Source: Flavobacterium sp. ALD4
Lineage (GTDB): Bacteria; Bacteroidota; Bacteroidia; Flavobacteriales; Flavobacteriaceae
Length of the DNA stretch: 64,000 nucleotides
Direction: 5' to 3'
Assembly (NCBI RefSeq): GCF_002836475.1
Contig: NZ_PJBJ01000030.1
Location: 496,001 to 560,000 of the forward strand
Shown piece after piece: positions 43,555-53,381 of this stretch (positions are counted from its first letter, which is position 1; each line of letters starts with the position of its first letter). The notes beneath the pieces were generated by a model, which worked only from the letters and a program-made list of their open reading frames with translations, was not told where the DNA came from and searched no databases. The position numbers and the translations under genes are program-made.

Positions 43555-45099
43555 GTGAATAAAGAATTAATCATTAGATCTAGTTCTGATTTTGTAGATT
43601 TTGCCTTATTAAAAGATGGAAAACTAATTGAATTACACAAGGAAGAAGAAAAAAGCAACTTTCAAGTAGGTGATATTTTTATCGCCAAAATACGAAAACC
43701 AGTTGCAGGTCTTAATGCTGCTTTTGTAAATGTAGGCTTCGAAAAAGACGCCTTTTTACACTATCATGACTTAGGTCCTAATTTAACTTCCCAACTGAAA
43801 TTCATAAAACTTGTAAGCGCAGGTAAAATAAAAGATTTCTCCCTAAAAAACTTTCAGTTTGATAAAGAGATAGACAAAGACGGCACTATTACTGATGTAA
43901 TCAATGCCAATCAATCCATCTTAGTACAAGTTGTAAAAGAACCAATATCTACCAAGGGCCCAAGAATTAGCGCTGAGCTTTCTCTTGCCGGAAGATTTAT
44001 TGTTTTAGTTCCGTTTTCTGACCGTGTTTCTATTTCTCAAAAAATAGAAGATAAGAAAGAAAAAGACAGACTAAAAAAACTTGTACAATCCATCAAGCCA
44101 AAAGGATTTGGTGTTATTGTTCGCACAGTAGCAGAAGGCAAAAATACAGCCGAATTAGAAAAAGACATGCAAAACCTGCTTAGCAGATGGGATGCAATGT
44201 GTAAAAAATTACCGACCGCTCATCATCCGTCAAAAATTTTAGGAGAACTCAATAGAGCTTCCTCTATCTTAAGAGACGTTTTTAATGATACTTTTACTAG
44301 TATCCAAATTGATGATGAAGAGTTGTACAACCAAACGAAGGATTATTTGCAAGAAATTGCACCTTCAAAACAATCAATTGTTAAGTTTTATCAATCAAAT
44401 GATACGCCCATTTTTGAGAAATACAACATTGAGAGACAGATCAAGACTTCATTCGGAAAAACAGTTTCCATGAGTAAAGGTGCTTATCTTATTATCGAAC
44501 ATACTGAAGCCTTACACGTCATTGACGTAAACAGCGGAAACCGTTCTAATAAGGCATCTAACCAGGAAGATACCGCAATGGAAGTCAACATGATTGCCGC
44601 TGCCGAAATCGCAAGACAATTGCGTCTACGTGATATGGGTGGTATTATCGTAATTGATTTTATCGACTTGTCTAATCCTGAAAACCGTAAAATCCTGTTC
44701 GACTTCTTGAGAGAAGAAATGAACGATGATAAAGCGAAACACAAGATCTTACCCCCTAGTAAATTTGGATTAGTCCAGATTACAAGACAAAGAGTAAGAC
44801 CAGAAGTAAACATTAAAACTAGAGAAGAAGATCCAAACGATGTGAATGGCGAAATTGAAGCGCCAATTTTAATCATTGACAGAATCAATTCTGATTTAGA
44901 AAGAGTTTTAAAAACTCACAAAGACGTTGTGCTTAACACACACCCCTTTGTAGCAGCATACCTTACCAAAGGTTTTCCATCATTACGTTCAAAATGGTAT
45001 TTTGAACATAAAAAGTGGGTAAAAATCATACCGCGTGACGCTTACACGTATTTAGAATATCATTTCTACGACAAAACGGGAAATGTTATAAAAGACTAA
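43555..45099 (+). CDS. rng: Ribonuclease G (RNase E/G family)
   Basis: 514-residue endoribonuclease for rRNA and mRNA processing. Starts with GTG; no better ATG exists and the N-terminus (NKELIIRSSSDFVDFALLKDG) aligns with the family. It has an S1-like domain (about 35-130), then the catalytic core with VIDVNSGNRSN (about 322-332, catalytic Asp), GGIIVIDFIDL (about 362-372, second Asp) and TRQRVRP. No RNase E-type C-terminal scaffold is present. Confidence 0.95.
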   Translation: MNKELIIRSSSDFVDFALLKDGKLIELHKEEEKSNFQVGDIFIAKIRKPVAGLNAAFVNVGFEKDAFLHYHDLGPNLTSQLKFIKLVSAGKIKDFSLKNFQFDKEIDKDGTITDVINANQSILVQVVKEPISTKGPRISAELSLAGRFIVLVPFSDRVSISQKIEDKKEKDRLKKLVQSIKPKGFGVIVRTVAEGKNTAELEKDMQNLLSRWDAMCKKLPTAHHPSKILGELNRASSILRDVFNDTFTSIQIDDEELYNQTKDYLQEIAPSKQSIVKFYQSNDTPIFEKYNIERQIKTSFGKTVSMSKGAYLIIEHTEALHVIDVNSGNRSNKASNQEDTAMEVNMIAAAEIARQLRLRDMGGIIVIDFIDLSNPENRKILFDFLREEMNDDKAKHKILPPSKFGLVQITRQRVRPEVNIKTREEDPNDVNGEIEAPILIIDRINSDLERVLKTHKDVVLNTHPFVAAYLTKGFPSLRSKWYFEHKKWVKIIPRDAYTYLEYHFYDKTGNVIKD

Positions 45100-45104
45100 A
45101 TCAG

Positions 45105-45130
45105 AAACTCCTCAAGAAATTGAGGAGTTT
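45105..45130 (+). terminator. Terminator after rng
   Basis: 11-bp perfect stem AAACTCCTCAA/TTGAGGAGTTT with a GAAA loop, then T9. Confidence 0.95.
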
Positions 45131-45168
45131 TTTTTTGCCTTTTTTTAAGCAAATAATTAGATTTTTTA

Positions 45169-45248
45169 GGAGCTAATCCGGCTATACGTTGCAATCTTTT
45201 TATCCCAAAAAATGGAAAAAAAAGGATTTTCACTGCTATCCAGGCTAG
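45169..45248 (-). repeat. Dispersed imperfect-palindrome element, copy 3 (minus)
   Basis: Plus strand reads GGAGCTAATCCGGCTATACG, TTGCAATCTTTTTATCC, an A-rich loop, GGAAAAAAAAGGATTTTC and CTGCTATCCAGGCT. It is the clearest copy: the reverse complement of copy 25249 in all framework blocks, just downstream of the rng terminator. Confidence 0.8.
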
Positions 45249-45427
45249 GGTCTATAATAATTAAAGTATCCGGTTGTTAACAACTTAATTATTTATTTGT
45301 AATAAAAACAACATACATTAGTGTTGCATAATGCATAGTCTCTGCGTCATAGAAAGAGCAAGTATGAATCATTACTGACTTTATAGAAAACATAAATAGG
45401 AATAAATCAACTACCACCGTAAAAACC

Positions 45428-45550
45428 ATGCAAAAGAACAACCACAAAACTTTGAAAACCATAGCAATTGTTTTCTCCATTATTATTGTATTGTTTTTTG
45501 TTCATTTTGCTTTAGGACATTTTTTAGCGGGATGGAATAGCGTCAATTAA
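45428..45550 (+). CDS. 40-residue single-helix membrane protein
   Basis: ATG at 45428, 40 residues: a basic N-terminus (MQKNNHKTLKT), one hydrophobic helix of ~21 residues (IAIVFSIIIVLFFVHFALGHF) and a polar end (LAGWNSVN). The next gene, a three-helix protein, starts 42 bases later, so the two are probably co-expressed. No family name recognised. Confidence 0.6.
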   Translation: MQKNNHKTLKTIAIVFSIIIVLFFVHFALGHFLAGWNSVN

Positions 45551-45592
45551 AAAATATTACCTAAAACGTTAAACCTATAAGAGCAACTATTT

Positions 45593-45877
45593 ATGCAAAA
45601 TAAAAGACGAGTCATCATCGCGGTCACAACAGCAATTCTATTACTAGTACCATTAATAGCGATGCAGTTTACCGCTGAAGTAAACTGGACTCTGTTTGAT
45701 TTTGTCATAGCAGGAGCACTATTACTCGTCACTGGTCTTTTGTGTGAGTTAGTATTAAGAAAGGTCTGTAAAACCAAGTACCGTGTAGCCATCTGCGCGG
45801 CGCTTCTGTTACTCCTCCTACTCATTTGGGCAGAACTTGCCGTTGGCATTTTCGGGTCACCAATTAGCGGCACGTAA
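45593..45877 (+). CDS. Small three-helix membrane protein
   Basis: 94 residues with three hydrophobic segments (about 8-24, 33-54 and 67-88) and a short basic loop (LRKVCKTKYR). The WAELAVGIFGSP end looks like a conserved flavobacterial hypothetical. Function unknown; it follows the 40-residue membrane protein. Confidence 0.75.
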   Translation: MQNKRRVIIAVTTAILLLVPLIAMQFTAEVNWTLFDFVIAGALLLVTGLLCELVLRKVCKTKYRVAICAALLLLLLLIWAELAVGIFGSPISGT

Positions 45878-46432
45878 AATTAAAATAATATAACAAAATA
45901 CATAAAATTTTATTCAACTATCCCGAAGCACCAGTGATACAGGGCAATAAACTAAATCTCTGCAAAGTACGCTCTGCTCTATGTCAGAACAAATTATCCT
46001 CCCTATTTACTACCCCCACAAAGGAGGGCACGAGGGAGCCACCCAAACTACCGAAGCAATCTTTATACTATTGAAAAACAACAATCCCTACCACCAAATT
46101 CTATTACCTAAAAAGCTAATTTAACGAAGGTTCCTCCTTCGCCGGAAAGACAAATTGCTTCACAATATGTTAAGAGAAAACAATCCAGCTAACGTGTCCA
46201 AATCAACAACCAATATTACGAATATAGGAATGCAACGAGAACACATAAGTTTCTCCATCCCCAGAAATTTAAAAAAACACTTCTCAAATCTAACAGCTGG
46301 CGCAAGTATCATTTTACATAGCCATTTATTTATTATATTAGCCACCTGCCAAGACGACAAAAGCCTTAGCGCGACTGCGTATAATACCCCAATACTAAAG
46401 TTGTTTTATTGCAACAGATTAAAATCAACACC
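45878..46432 (+). other. Intergenic stretch without convincing gene
   Basis: 555 bases between the small membrane protein and the ion channel. Open frames here (for example 46155-46436) have no start context or protein-like composition and are not called. A short hairpin CGAAGG/CCTTCG lies at 46125-46141. No promoter consensus was found. Confidence 0.45.
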
Positions 46433-47473
46433 ATGAACTATTTTGTGTTTTTTATAGGAATCATTGTTCTTCTTGTTACTGCCGCTGACTTAATCAATAC
46501 TTCCTTATCCGTACGCGGGGCAGGTTTTATTACGAAACGGCTATCCAAGTCTATCTGGAGCGTACTGCTGACGATTAATAAAAAAATGGGGCGCAGAAAA
46601 GTGTTGGAAATTGGCGGGGCTGTTATATTGGTTTCTATTTTGATTAACTGGTTGCTGCTTATCTGGATTTCTGCCAGCCTATTGTTCATTAGCCAGCCAG
46701 ATTCGCTGATGAATGTTGAAACCAACTCTCCTACAACGGTAGTGAATAAGATATTTTACACTGGCTATACTTTATCCACTTTGGGATTGGGAGACATAGA
46801 ACCTGAAGGTAATTTCTGGGACATACTTACCGCAATACTCTCATTTACTGGACTGATTCTGATTTCCATCGCTATTACGTATTTAATTCCAGTTGTTTCA
46901 GCTGAGATAACAAAGAGAAAAATAAGTGTTACTATTAATACGATTGGCGGCTCTGTAGAGGAGATGCTATTGAATTATTGGGATGGAAAAGATTTTAAGG
47001 AGTTGGAACGGCCCTTTTTCCCCCTTATTAATTCTATCATTTTACACGCCCAAAATCACAAAGCATACTCTGTATTGCATTTTTTCCATTCATCGGACAA
47101 GAGAGAAGCTTTTGTACTCAATATCACAAACCTCGACGAGTTGCTTACCGTACTGCTTCATAACATCCCAGAGGAACAACGACCTGCCTACAATGTACTT
47201 ATCAGGCTCAGAAAAGCTATTTCAAGCTACCTTATAACACTGCCGGCAACATACATAACTCCAGGCAAAAAAACGCCTCCTATTCTACTTCTTACCGCAC
47301 TTGAAAATAAGGGAATCAAAATCATATCTGGTGAAATGGTAGATTTGGAATATGAAAAACTGAGAACCAGGCGCCGATTATTATTGTCACTAATTAAGGA
47401 TGACGGGTGGGAGTGGACCGACCTTAAATGTGGGAGCTACAATCATGAAATAACAATGGATAAAACTAATTAA
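46433..47473 (+). CDS. Potassium-channel-like protein with TLGLGD filter
   Basis: 346 residues. Membrane segments at about 2-20, 60-85 and 135-160 flank a pore loop with TLGLGD (about 116-121), a variant of the K+ filter TVGYGD. The remaining ~190 residues are a cytoplasmic domain that I do not recognise (no RCK/TrkA_N glycine motif seen). Start 46433 is used because the in-frame TTG at 46409 adds only polar residues. Ion selectivity is inferred. Confidence 0.8.
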   Translation: MNYFVFFIGIIVLLVTAADLINTSLSVRGAGFITKRLSKSIWSVLLTINKKMGRRKVLEIGGAVILVSILINWLLLIWISASLLFISQPDSLMNVETNSPTTVVNKIFYTGYTLSTLGLGDIEPEGNFWDILTAILSFTGLILISIAITYLIPVVSAEITKRKISVTINTIGGSVEEMLLNYWDGKDFKELERPFFPLINSIILHAQNHKAYSVLHFFHSSDKREAFVLNITNLDELLTVLLHNIPEEQRPAYNVLIRLRKAISSYLITLPATYITPGKKTPPILLLTALENKGIKIISGEMVDLEYEKLRTRRRLLLSLIKDDGWEWTDLKCGSYNHEITMDKTN

Positions 47474-47525
47474 ACCGCGTGGCTAAATTCAAACAGGACC
47501 AATACTGGGGCATATCATAAAAATA

Positions 47526-47969
47526 TTATTTCCTTTTCCCAGAAAAAAAGCGCTTCATTAAGTCTGAAGCTTCCTCTGCTAAAACACCTCTTTTTACGAC
47601 GGTTTTTGGATGCAGTTGCGTACCCATTTTTGAAAAGCCACGGTGCTCATCGCTTGCCCCAAAAACAATTTTTGATATTTGACTCCAATACAAGGCGCCA
47701 GCACACATCTGGCAAGGTTCTAGGGTCACGTAAAGCGTACAACCTACTAAATATTTCCCTCCTAAATAATTTGCCGCGGCGGTAATAGCCTGCATTTCGG
47801 CATGGGCAGTGACGTCGTTTAGTAACTCAGTTAAATTATGACTTCGCGCGATTACTATATCATTGACAACAATAATGGCCCCAACGGGAATTTCGCCTTT
47901 ATCAAAAGCCATTTCGGCTTCCTGCAAAGCTTTTTTCATGAAGTACTCATCAGTAAAAGGATTTATCAT
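47526..47969 (-). CDS. tadA: tRNA-adenosine/nucleoside deaminase TadA-like
   Basis: 147 residues from the ATG at 47969 (an upstream ATG at 48023 adds an unrelated 18-residue leader). The zinc site is HAE (56-58) and PCQMC (85-89). It probably converts A34 to inosine in tRNA-Arg(ACG), though guanine-deaminase-like members exist. It is divergent from dxs. Confidence 0.9.
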   Translation of the reverse strand: MINPFTDEYFMKKALQEAEMAFDKGEIPVGAIIVVNDIVIARSHNLTELLNDVTAHAEMQAITAAANYLGGKYLVGCTLYVTLEPCQMCAGALYWSQISKIVFGASDEHRGFSKMGTQLHPKTVVKRGVLAEEASDLMKRFFSGKRK

Positions 47970-48072
47970 AGTATTAACTGCGAATGCGCAAATTTTAAAT
48001 TTTTGTGAATCTTTGTGGAACAACTTTTTTTATCGAATGTAAAAATACAATTTCAAATCGTACATTTGCTTT

Positions 48073-49860
48073 ATGCCAAAGAATTTACTTTTACATATCG
48101 ATTCTCCCGCTGATTTGCGTCAGCTCGACGAAGCCCAGCTTCCACATATAGCACAAGAATTACGTGATTTTATCATCGATGTTGTTTCCGTAAAAGAAGG
48201 ACATCTCGGCGCCAGTCTAGGTGTTATCGAACTCACAATCGCCTTGCACTATGTGTTTAACACCCCCGATGATTTATTGATCTGGGACGTGGGGCATCAG
48301 GCGTACGGACATAAAATACTGACCGGAAGAAGAGACAGTTTTCATACAAACAGACAATTGGGTGGCCTATCCGGTTTCCCAAAAAGAAGTGAGAGTATCT
48401 ATGATGCTTTTGGCGTAGGCCACTCCTCCACTTCTATTTCTGCCGCTTTGGGAATGGCAATTGCTTCCAACCTAAAGGGAGACTTCAACAAACAACACAT
48501 CGCGGTGATTGGAGACGCCTCTATAGCTTCAGGGATGGCTTTTGAGGGATTAAATCATGCCGGAGTCACTGATGCAAATTTATTGGTAATCCTGAACGAC
48601 AACGCTATCGGAATTGATCCAAGCGTAGGTGCCTTAAAAAATTACCTCACTGCGGTAAAAAACGGAAAAAATCCGAGGCAAAATAACATGATTAAATCCT
48701 TAAATATTGACTATTCCGGTCCTATTGACGGGCATGATATTTTTGCCGTTGTTAAAGAACTGAAACGTTTACAAAAAATAAAAGGACCTAAATTCCTTCA
48801 TGTTATCACCACAAAAGGCAAAGGATTAAAACAAGCCGAAGAAGACCAGGTAAAATACCATGCCCCTGGGAAATTTGATGCCACTACAGGAGAAATCTAT
48901 AAAAAACTAGAAGAAAACCTTCCTCCGAAATACCAGGATGTTTTTGGTTTAACGGTATTGGATCTAGCTCAAAAAAATGAAAAAATAGTCGGGATTACAC
49001 CCGCTATGCCTTCAGGAAGCTCCCTGAAGTTCATGATGGATGCTTTGCCGGAACGTGCCTTTGACGTGGGCATTGCCGAGCAGCATGCCGTTACCCTGTC
49101 TGCAGGAATGGCGACTCAAGGAATGGTAGTTTTTTGCAACATCTACTCCACTTTTTTACAAAGGGCTTATGACCAAGTAATTCACGACGTAGCGATACAA
49201 AATTTACCCGTGATTTTTTGCTTGGACCGATCAGGACTCGTGGGGGAAGACGGAGCAACCCATCACGGAATATTTGATTTGGCTTATTTGCGTTGTATTC
49301 CCAATATGATTATCTACTCTCCGCTAAATGAAATAGGACTGCAAAACATGCTTTATACCGCCCAACTTGGTTTAGACCATCCTATAGCCATCCGTTATCC
49401 TCGCGGTCGTGGCGTTATCTCAGACTGGCAAACCAAGAACTTCGGCAACTATGAAAAAACTGAAATCGGTCGTGCCAATTGCTTAAAACACGGAACTGAA
49501 ACGGCTGTTTTATCGAATGGCCCAATAGGCAAAAACGTTACTTTGGCCTTAACCAATTTAAACAATCCAAAAACAATTGCTCATTACGATTTCGCATTCG
49601 TTAAGCCCTTGGACGAAAAAGAATTGCATTCTATTTTTACAATCTTTAAAACGATTATAACACTCGAAGATGGAGTTACAAAAGGCGGATTTGGAAGCGA
49701 AATCCTAGAGTTTGCCGCAAAAAACAACTATAGTGCAAAAATACAATTACTGGGAATCCCCGATGAATTCATAGAACATGGAACTGTAGAAGAACTACAA
49801 AAATACTGCAAGATTGACGTTAAAAGTTTAGAAAAACTTTTTTCTATTGAGTCAAAGTAA
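48073..49860 (+). CDS. dxs: 1-deoxy-D-xylulose-5-phosphate synthase
   Basis: First enzyme of the MEP isoprenoid pathway, condensing pyruvate and glyceraldehyde-3-phosphate with thiamine diphosphate. 595 residues, a little shorter than in E. coli. Landmarks: WDVGHQAYGHKILTGRR (about 75-91), the ThDP motif GDASIASGMAFEGLNHAG ending in LNDN (about 145-175), and GIAEQHAVTLSAGMA (about 332-346). It depends on thiamine, which links it functionally to the TPP-controlled receptor. Confidence 0.97.
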   Translation: MPKNLLLHIDSPADLRQLDEAQLPHIAQELRDFIIDVVSVKEGHLGASLGVIELTIALHYVFNTPDDLLIWDVGHQAYGHKILTGRRDSFHTNRQLGGLSGFPKRSESIYDAFGVGHSSTSISAALGMAIASNLKGDFNKQHIAVIGDASIASGMAFEGLNHAGVTDANLLVILNDNAIGIDPSVGALKNYLTAVKNGKNPRQNNMIKSLNIDYSGPIDGHDIFAVVKELKRLQKIKGPKFLHVITTKGKGLKQAEEDQVKYHAPGKFDATTGEIYKKLEENLPPKYQDVFGLTVLDLAQKNEKIVGITPAMPSGSSLKFMMDALPERAFDVGIAEQHAVTLSAGMATQGMVVFCNIYSTFLQRAYDQVIHDVAIQNLPVIFCLDRSGLVGEDGATHHGIFDLAYLRCIPNMIIYSPLNEIGLQNMLYTAQLGLDHPIAIRYPRGRGVISDWQTKNFGNYEKTEIGRANCLKHGTETAVLSNGPIGKNVTLALTNLNNPKTIAHYDFAFVKPLDEKELHSIFTIFKTIITLEDGVTKGGFGSEILEFAAKNNYSAKIQLLGIPDEFIEHGTVEELQKYCKIDVKSLEKLFSIESK

Positions 49861-49894
49861 TTATTTTGCAACCATTAAACACTATGAGCTTATA

Positions 49895-50863
49895 ATGAAA
49901 TTACTGCCTTTGCCCCTCCTGTTTTTTGTATTGCTGTTTACAGCAAACATGTTCTCCCAGAAAATTATCACTACCTTAGATAGCCCAAAAAAAATCGAAC
50001 CAGACACTCTTTCTCCTTGGGTTAAAAAAAATAAAATCGGATTTGATATCTCTGAAATTGCTTTTATCAATTGGAATGCCGGTGGAACCAGCTCCATTTC
50101 CGGATTATTAAAAGGGAAATTTAATCGCACATACAGCAAAAATAATTATAATTGGACAAATGAATTGATTGTACGTTATGGATTGAATAAACAAGATGGA
50201 ATCGAATTGCGAAAAACGGAAGATGTACTTCAGTTTAATTCTGCTTTAGGTTACCGTCAAGACACACTATCTAACTGGTACCATACCGCAAAATTAAATT
50301 TCAACACCCAATTTACAGATGGATATGCTTATCCAAATAAGGAAATCTCCATATCTAGACCATTTGCACCCGCTTATATTTTCTTGGGACTTGGAGCGGA
50401 ATATGCAACAAAAGACAAAAACAAATTGCTTTATTTATCCCCTTTCACTTCCAAAATCACAATGGTACTAGACCAAATATTAGCCAATCAAGGTGCTTTT
50501 GGGGTTAAAAAAGCGCTATATGATTTGGATGAAAATTTAATCGCTGAAGGAGAAAAATCAAAAGTGGAACTTGGTTTTCTGTTAACTGGTTTTTATAAAC
50601 AAGAAATATTCAAAAACATTACTCTTGAAAACAGATTGAGTTTATATTCTGATTATATAAATAAATTTGGAAACGTTGATCTCGATTATGACCTGACAGT
50701 AGAGTTAGTGGTCAACGAATATGTCAAAACTAATATAGGCCTTCATATTATCTATGATGATGACATTAAAGCCAAAGAAGACATCAACGGAGAGCAGGTT
50801 ACCGTAGGTCCAAAAACACAGTTAAAACAAGTTTTAGGAGTCGGAATCGTTTATAGTTTCTAA
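49895..50863 (+). CDS. DUF3078 family exported protein
   Basis: 322 residues. Start 49895 gives a clean signal peptide (MKLLPLPLLFFVLLFTANMFSQ); an upstream in-frame ATG (49847) overlaps the dxs end. The DUF3078 core begins GFDISEIAFINWNAGGTSSI and alternating aromatic strands suggest an outer-membrane beta-barrel. The stop abuts the dgt stop with no spacing. Confidence 0.88.
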   Translation: MKLLPLPLLFFVLLFTANMFSQKIITTLDSPKKIEPDTLSPWVKKNKIGFDISEIAFINWNAGGTSSISGLLKGKFNRTYSKNNYNWTNELIVRYGLNKQDGIELRKTEDVLQFNSALGYRQDTLSNWYHTAKLNFNTQFTDGYAYPNKEISISRPFAPAYIFLGLGAEYATKDKNKLLYLSPFTSKITMVLDQILANQGAFGVKKALYDLDENLIAEGEKSKVELGFLLTGFYKQEIFKNITLENRLSLYSDYINKFGNVDLDYDLTVELVVNEYVKTNIGLHIIYDDDIKAKEDINGEQVTVGPKTQLKQVLGVGIVYSF

Positions 50864-52210
50864 TTAATCCTTTTTCTTTCCTTTGATTGTTTCAAATAAT
50901 TCCAAAGCATTACCATCCGTAAGTAATGAAACAAAATGACAGATATGCAGTAGTCTTTCATACAAGTCTGACTTTTCATGATGGTGTTTCTCCGGCAATA
51001 ATTTTAAAATTAACGCATCATAATTAGATGCATTTCCATTATACTTATTATCGTAGGCAGTAATGAATTTGTCCAACAACGTTTGTATGATTTGGTAGCC
51101 CACAATCTCCTTCTCGATCACTCCCCTACTCTGATAAATGTTATTCACACTAATACTGATGATGTCATCCATTTGTGCTTTATACTTACTTTTATCCATT
51201 AAAGCGAAAGGGAATTTTCCGTTTAAAATTGCTTCTTCGTTATCTATAAAAACTTTTACTGCATCATTAATCAAACTACCGATTGCCAAAGCACGCAAAT
51301 AACTTATGCGATCCTCTTTGGTAGTAAGCGTTTTATATTTTGAGGTGTCAATGCTGTCTTTTACCAATTTAATTAAATACTCTAAAGCAAAATCTTCAGA
51401 AACCAATCCAAGATTGATTCCGTCTTCAAAGTCTATGATAGTATAGCAAATATCATCTGCCGCTTCCACTAAATAAGCAAGTGGATGTCTTTCAAAACCG
51501 ATATCATCTCCAGATTTATTTGGTATTAACCCCATATCTTTTGCCGCTTCTTCAAAGAACTTTTTGTCTGTTTGGAAGAAACCATATTTTTTGTCTGATA
51601 TATTTTTGGTTGGTTTTTTTGGCAAACTCTCTTTCGGGTATTTCATAAAAGCTCCAAGAGTAGCATAGGAGATTCTAAGACCACCTTCAATTCCGGGACG
51701 GCTGGCAGTAAGAACTGAAAAACCATTGGCATTCCCTTCAAAATCAATCAAATCCTGCCATTGTTTCTTGGACAATTGGTCTTTGTATTGTTTCCCTTTT
51801 CCAATAGAAAAATACTCTCCAATTGCTTTCTCGCCAGAATGTCCGAACGGCGGATTCCCGATGTCATGGGCCAATGAAGCCGCAGCGACGATGGCGCCAA
51901 AATCATTCATATGAAAACCGTGAACTTCTTTTAAATGCGGGTATTTCTCAATAATTTTCTTCCCTACCAATCTTCCTAACGAACGTCCAACAACAGAGAC
52001 TTCTAGACTATGTGTCAAACGCGTATGTACAAAATCAGTTTTTGACAAAGGAATCACTTGTGTTTTATCTTGTAAACTTCTAAAAGCAGCAGAGAAAATA
52101 ATACGATCATAATCTACTTCAAAACCCAATCTGGTGTCGTCCTGTTCAATACGCAATCTTTTGCTTGTGTCGCCTTGGCGTTTTAGTGATAAAAGTTGTT
52201 CCCAGTTCAT
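50864..52210 (-). CDS. dgt: dGTP triphosphohydrolase
   Basis: 448 residues from the ATG at 52210 (an earlier in-frame ATG at 52240 lies at the predicted transcript start). HD-domain metal ligands: THSLEVSVVG (His), ASLAHDIGNPPFGHSGEKAI (HD pair, about 110-129) and the later VEAADDICYTIIDFED. It cleaves dGTP to deoxyguanosine and triphosphate, or acts on other dNTPs. Convergent with the DUF3078 gene, stop codons adjoining. Confidence 0.94.
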   Translation of the reverse strand: MNWEQLLSLKRQGDTSKRLRIEQDDTRLGFEVDYDRIIFSAAFRSLQDKTQVIPLSKTDFVHTRLTHSLEVSVVGRSLGRLVGKKIIEKYPHLKEVHGFHMNDFGAIVAAASLAHDIGNPPFGHSGEKAIGEYFSIGKGKQYKDQLSKKQWQDLIDFEGNANGFSVLTASRPGIEGGLRISYATLGAFMKYPKESLPKKPTKNISDKKYGFFQTDKKFFEEAAKDMGLIPNKSGDDIGFERHPLAYLVEAADDICYTIIDFEDGINLGLVSEDFALEYLIKLVKDSIDTSKYKTLTTKEDRISYLRALAIGSLINDAVKVFIDNEEAILNGKFPFALMDKSKYKAQMDDIISISVNNIYQSRGVIEKEIVGYQIIQTLLDKFITAYDNKYNGNASNYDALILKLLPEKHHHEKSDLYERLLHICHFVSLLTDGNALELFETIKGKKKD

Positions 52211-52247
52211 CTTGTGTTTTTCGGATTTGAATAATTTCATTGTTTTT

Positions 52248-52255
52248 CAAAGATA
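52248..52255 (-). promoter_or_regulatory. -7 box for dgt
   Basis: Minus-strand TATCTTTG. Transcription would begin near 52241, which supports the internal ATG at 52210 as the start. Confidence 0.5.
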
Positions 52256-52424
52256 AAAAAATAGCGATAACTTAAAATATCTTTAATCAATAGTTTTCAT
52301 AGCAATTGATTAGTACCATACGTACGATAAAAAAAGGACAACTTCGTACAGTATACAAAATATTGTAACTTGCTTATTATTATTTACAACCAACGCCTTT
52401 ATTGTATTTCATTAAAAACAGCAC

Positions 52425-53297
52425 TTGGAAAATCCAGAAAACATAAAAAAATACTACCTGCATAAAGATGATTTCTCTAAGCTTCATTTTGAAGTCCAGG
52501 ACCTCAAATCCTATTTTGACCGTCATAAAGAATCAGCCTCTAAAGCACATACGCATGGGTTCTATCAATTAATATGGTTCACCTCTGCGGGAATTCATTA
52601 TATTGACTACGAAGCCATTGACCATCCAAAAAACAGTTTTATATTCATCAACACCAACCAGGTTCATTATTTCTATCCCAATGCTGACAACGAAGGAGTC
52701 CTTATTCATTTTAATGATTTTTTCATCAACCAATTCAATCAAGAACTAGCACAACGATTTTCCCTTTCGATCTTCAACGAAATTGGGCAACCCTATATTA
52801 CCGCGCAAAATTATGAGGTTGACCGCATCAATGCCCTTCTTCAATTCCTTGAAGAAGAAAATCAACAAACGGATCCTGTGCAAAAAGAGCAGTTGTTTTT
52901 CTTGCTGAGCAGTCTTTTACTAAGCATCGAACGCATCAAAAATCAAAATACAACAGATGTGATTTTTAAAAACATGGACTTTGAGCTTGCCTACGCGTTC
53001 AAAAAAAGAGTCTATAACCATCGGGATAGTTTTCCTTCATTAGGACACTATACCCAACAACTTCATACTAACACCAAAAAACTCACTGCTGTAACCAAAC
53101 AATATTTAGGAGGCACACCCGCGCAAATCATAAAGAATGTGAAAATTCTGGAGGCCAAGCGCAAGCTAGGAAACAAACAACTCTCTATTCAAGCCATCGC
53201 CTTTGATTTAGGCTTTGATCAACCTACTTATTTTACCAAGTATTTCAAAAAAGCAACTGGAGTTACTCCCAAACAATTCCAAGCTATCATTCCCTAA
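52425..53297 (+). CDS. AraC-family transcriptional regulator
   Basis: 290 residues, starting with TTG (no upstream ATG fits). The N-terminal cupin-like sensor (about 35-120, AHTHGFYQLIWFTSAGIHYID) is followed by a linker and a C-terminal AraC double helix-turn-helix (about 190-290, LSIQAIAFDLGFDQPTYFTKYFKKATGVTPKQF). The SDR gene starts 84 bases downstream, so it is a probable target. Confidence 0.93.
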   Translation: MENPENIKKYYLHKDDFSKLHFEVQDLKSYFDRHKESASKAHTHGFYQLIWFTSAGIHYIDYEAIDHPKNSFIFINTNQVHYFYPNADNEGVLIHFNDFFINQFNQELAQRFSLSIFNEIGQPYITAQNYEVDRINALLQFLEEENQQTDPVQKEQLFFLLSSLLLSIERIKNQNTTDVIFKNMDFELAYAFKKRVYNHRDSFPSLGHYTQQLHTNTKKLTAVTKQYLGGTPAQIIKNVKILEAKRKLGNKQLSIQAIAFDLGFDQPTYFTKYFKKATGVTPKQFQAIIP

Positions 53298-53381
53298 TTT
53301 ACCATTATCCCTCTCTGCATTACCATTTTATAAAATACTATTATTTTACCTTCGTAACTATAAAAATTAAAAATTACGATC

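Noticed and set aside
45289-45480. Minus-strand 63-codon frame
   Set aside because: It is antisense to the plausible 40-residue membrane protein at 45428, whose start and neighbour fit better.
46155-46436. 93-codon open frame before the ion channel
   Set aside because: Composition not protein-like, overlaps the channel start, and a competing frame exists on the other strand.
48061-48068. TACATTTG immediately before dxs
   Set aside because: Would place the transcript start inside the coding sequence and no -33 element is spaced correctly; likely chance, unless dxs is leaderless.
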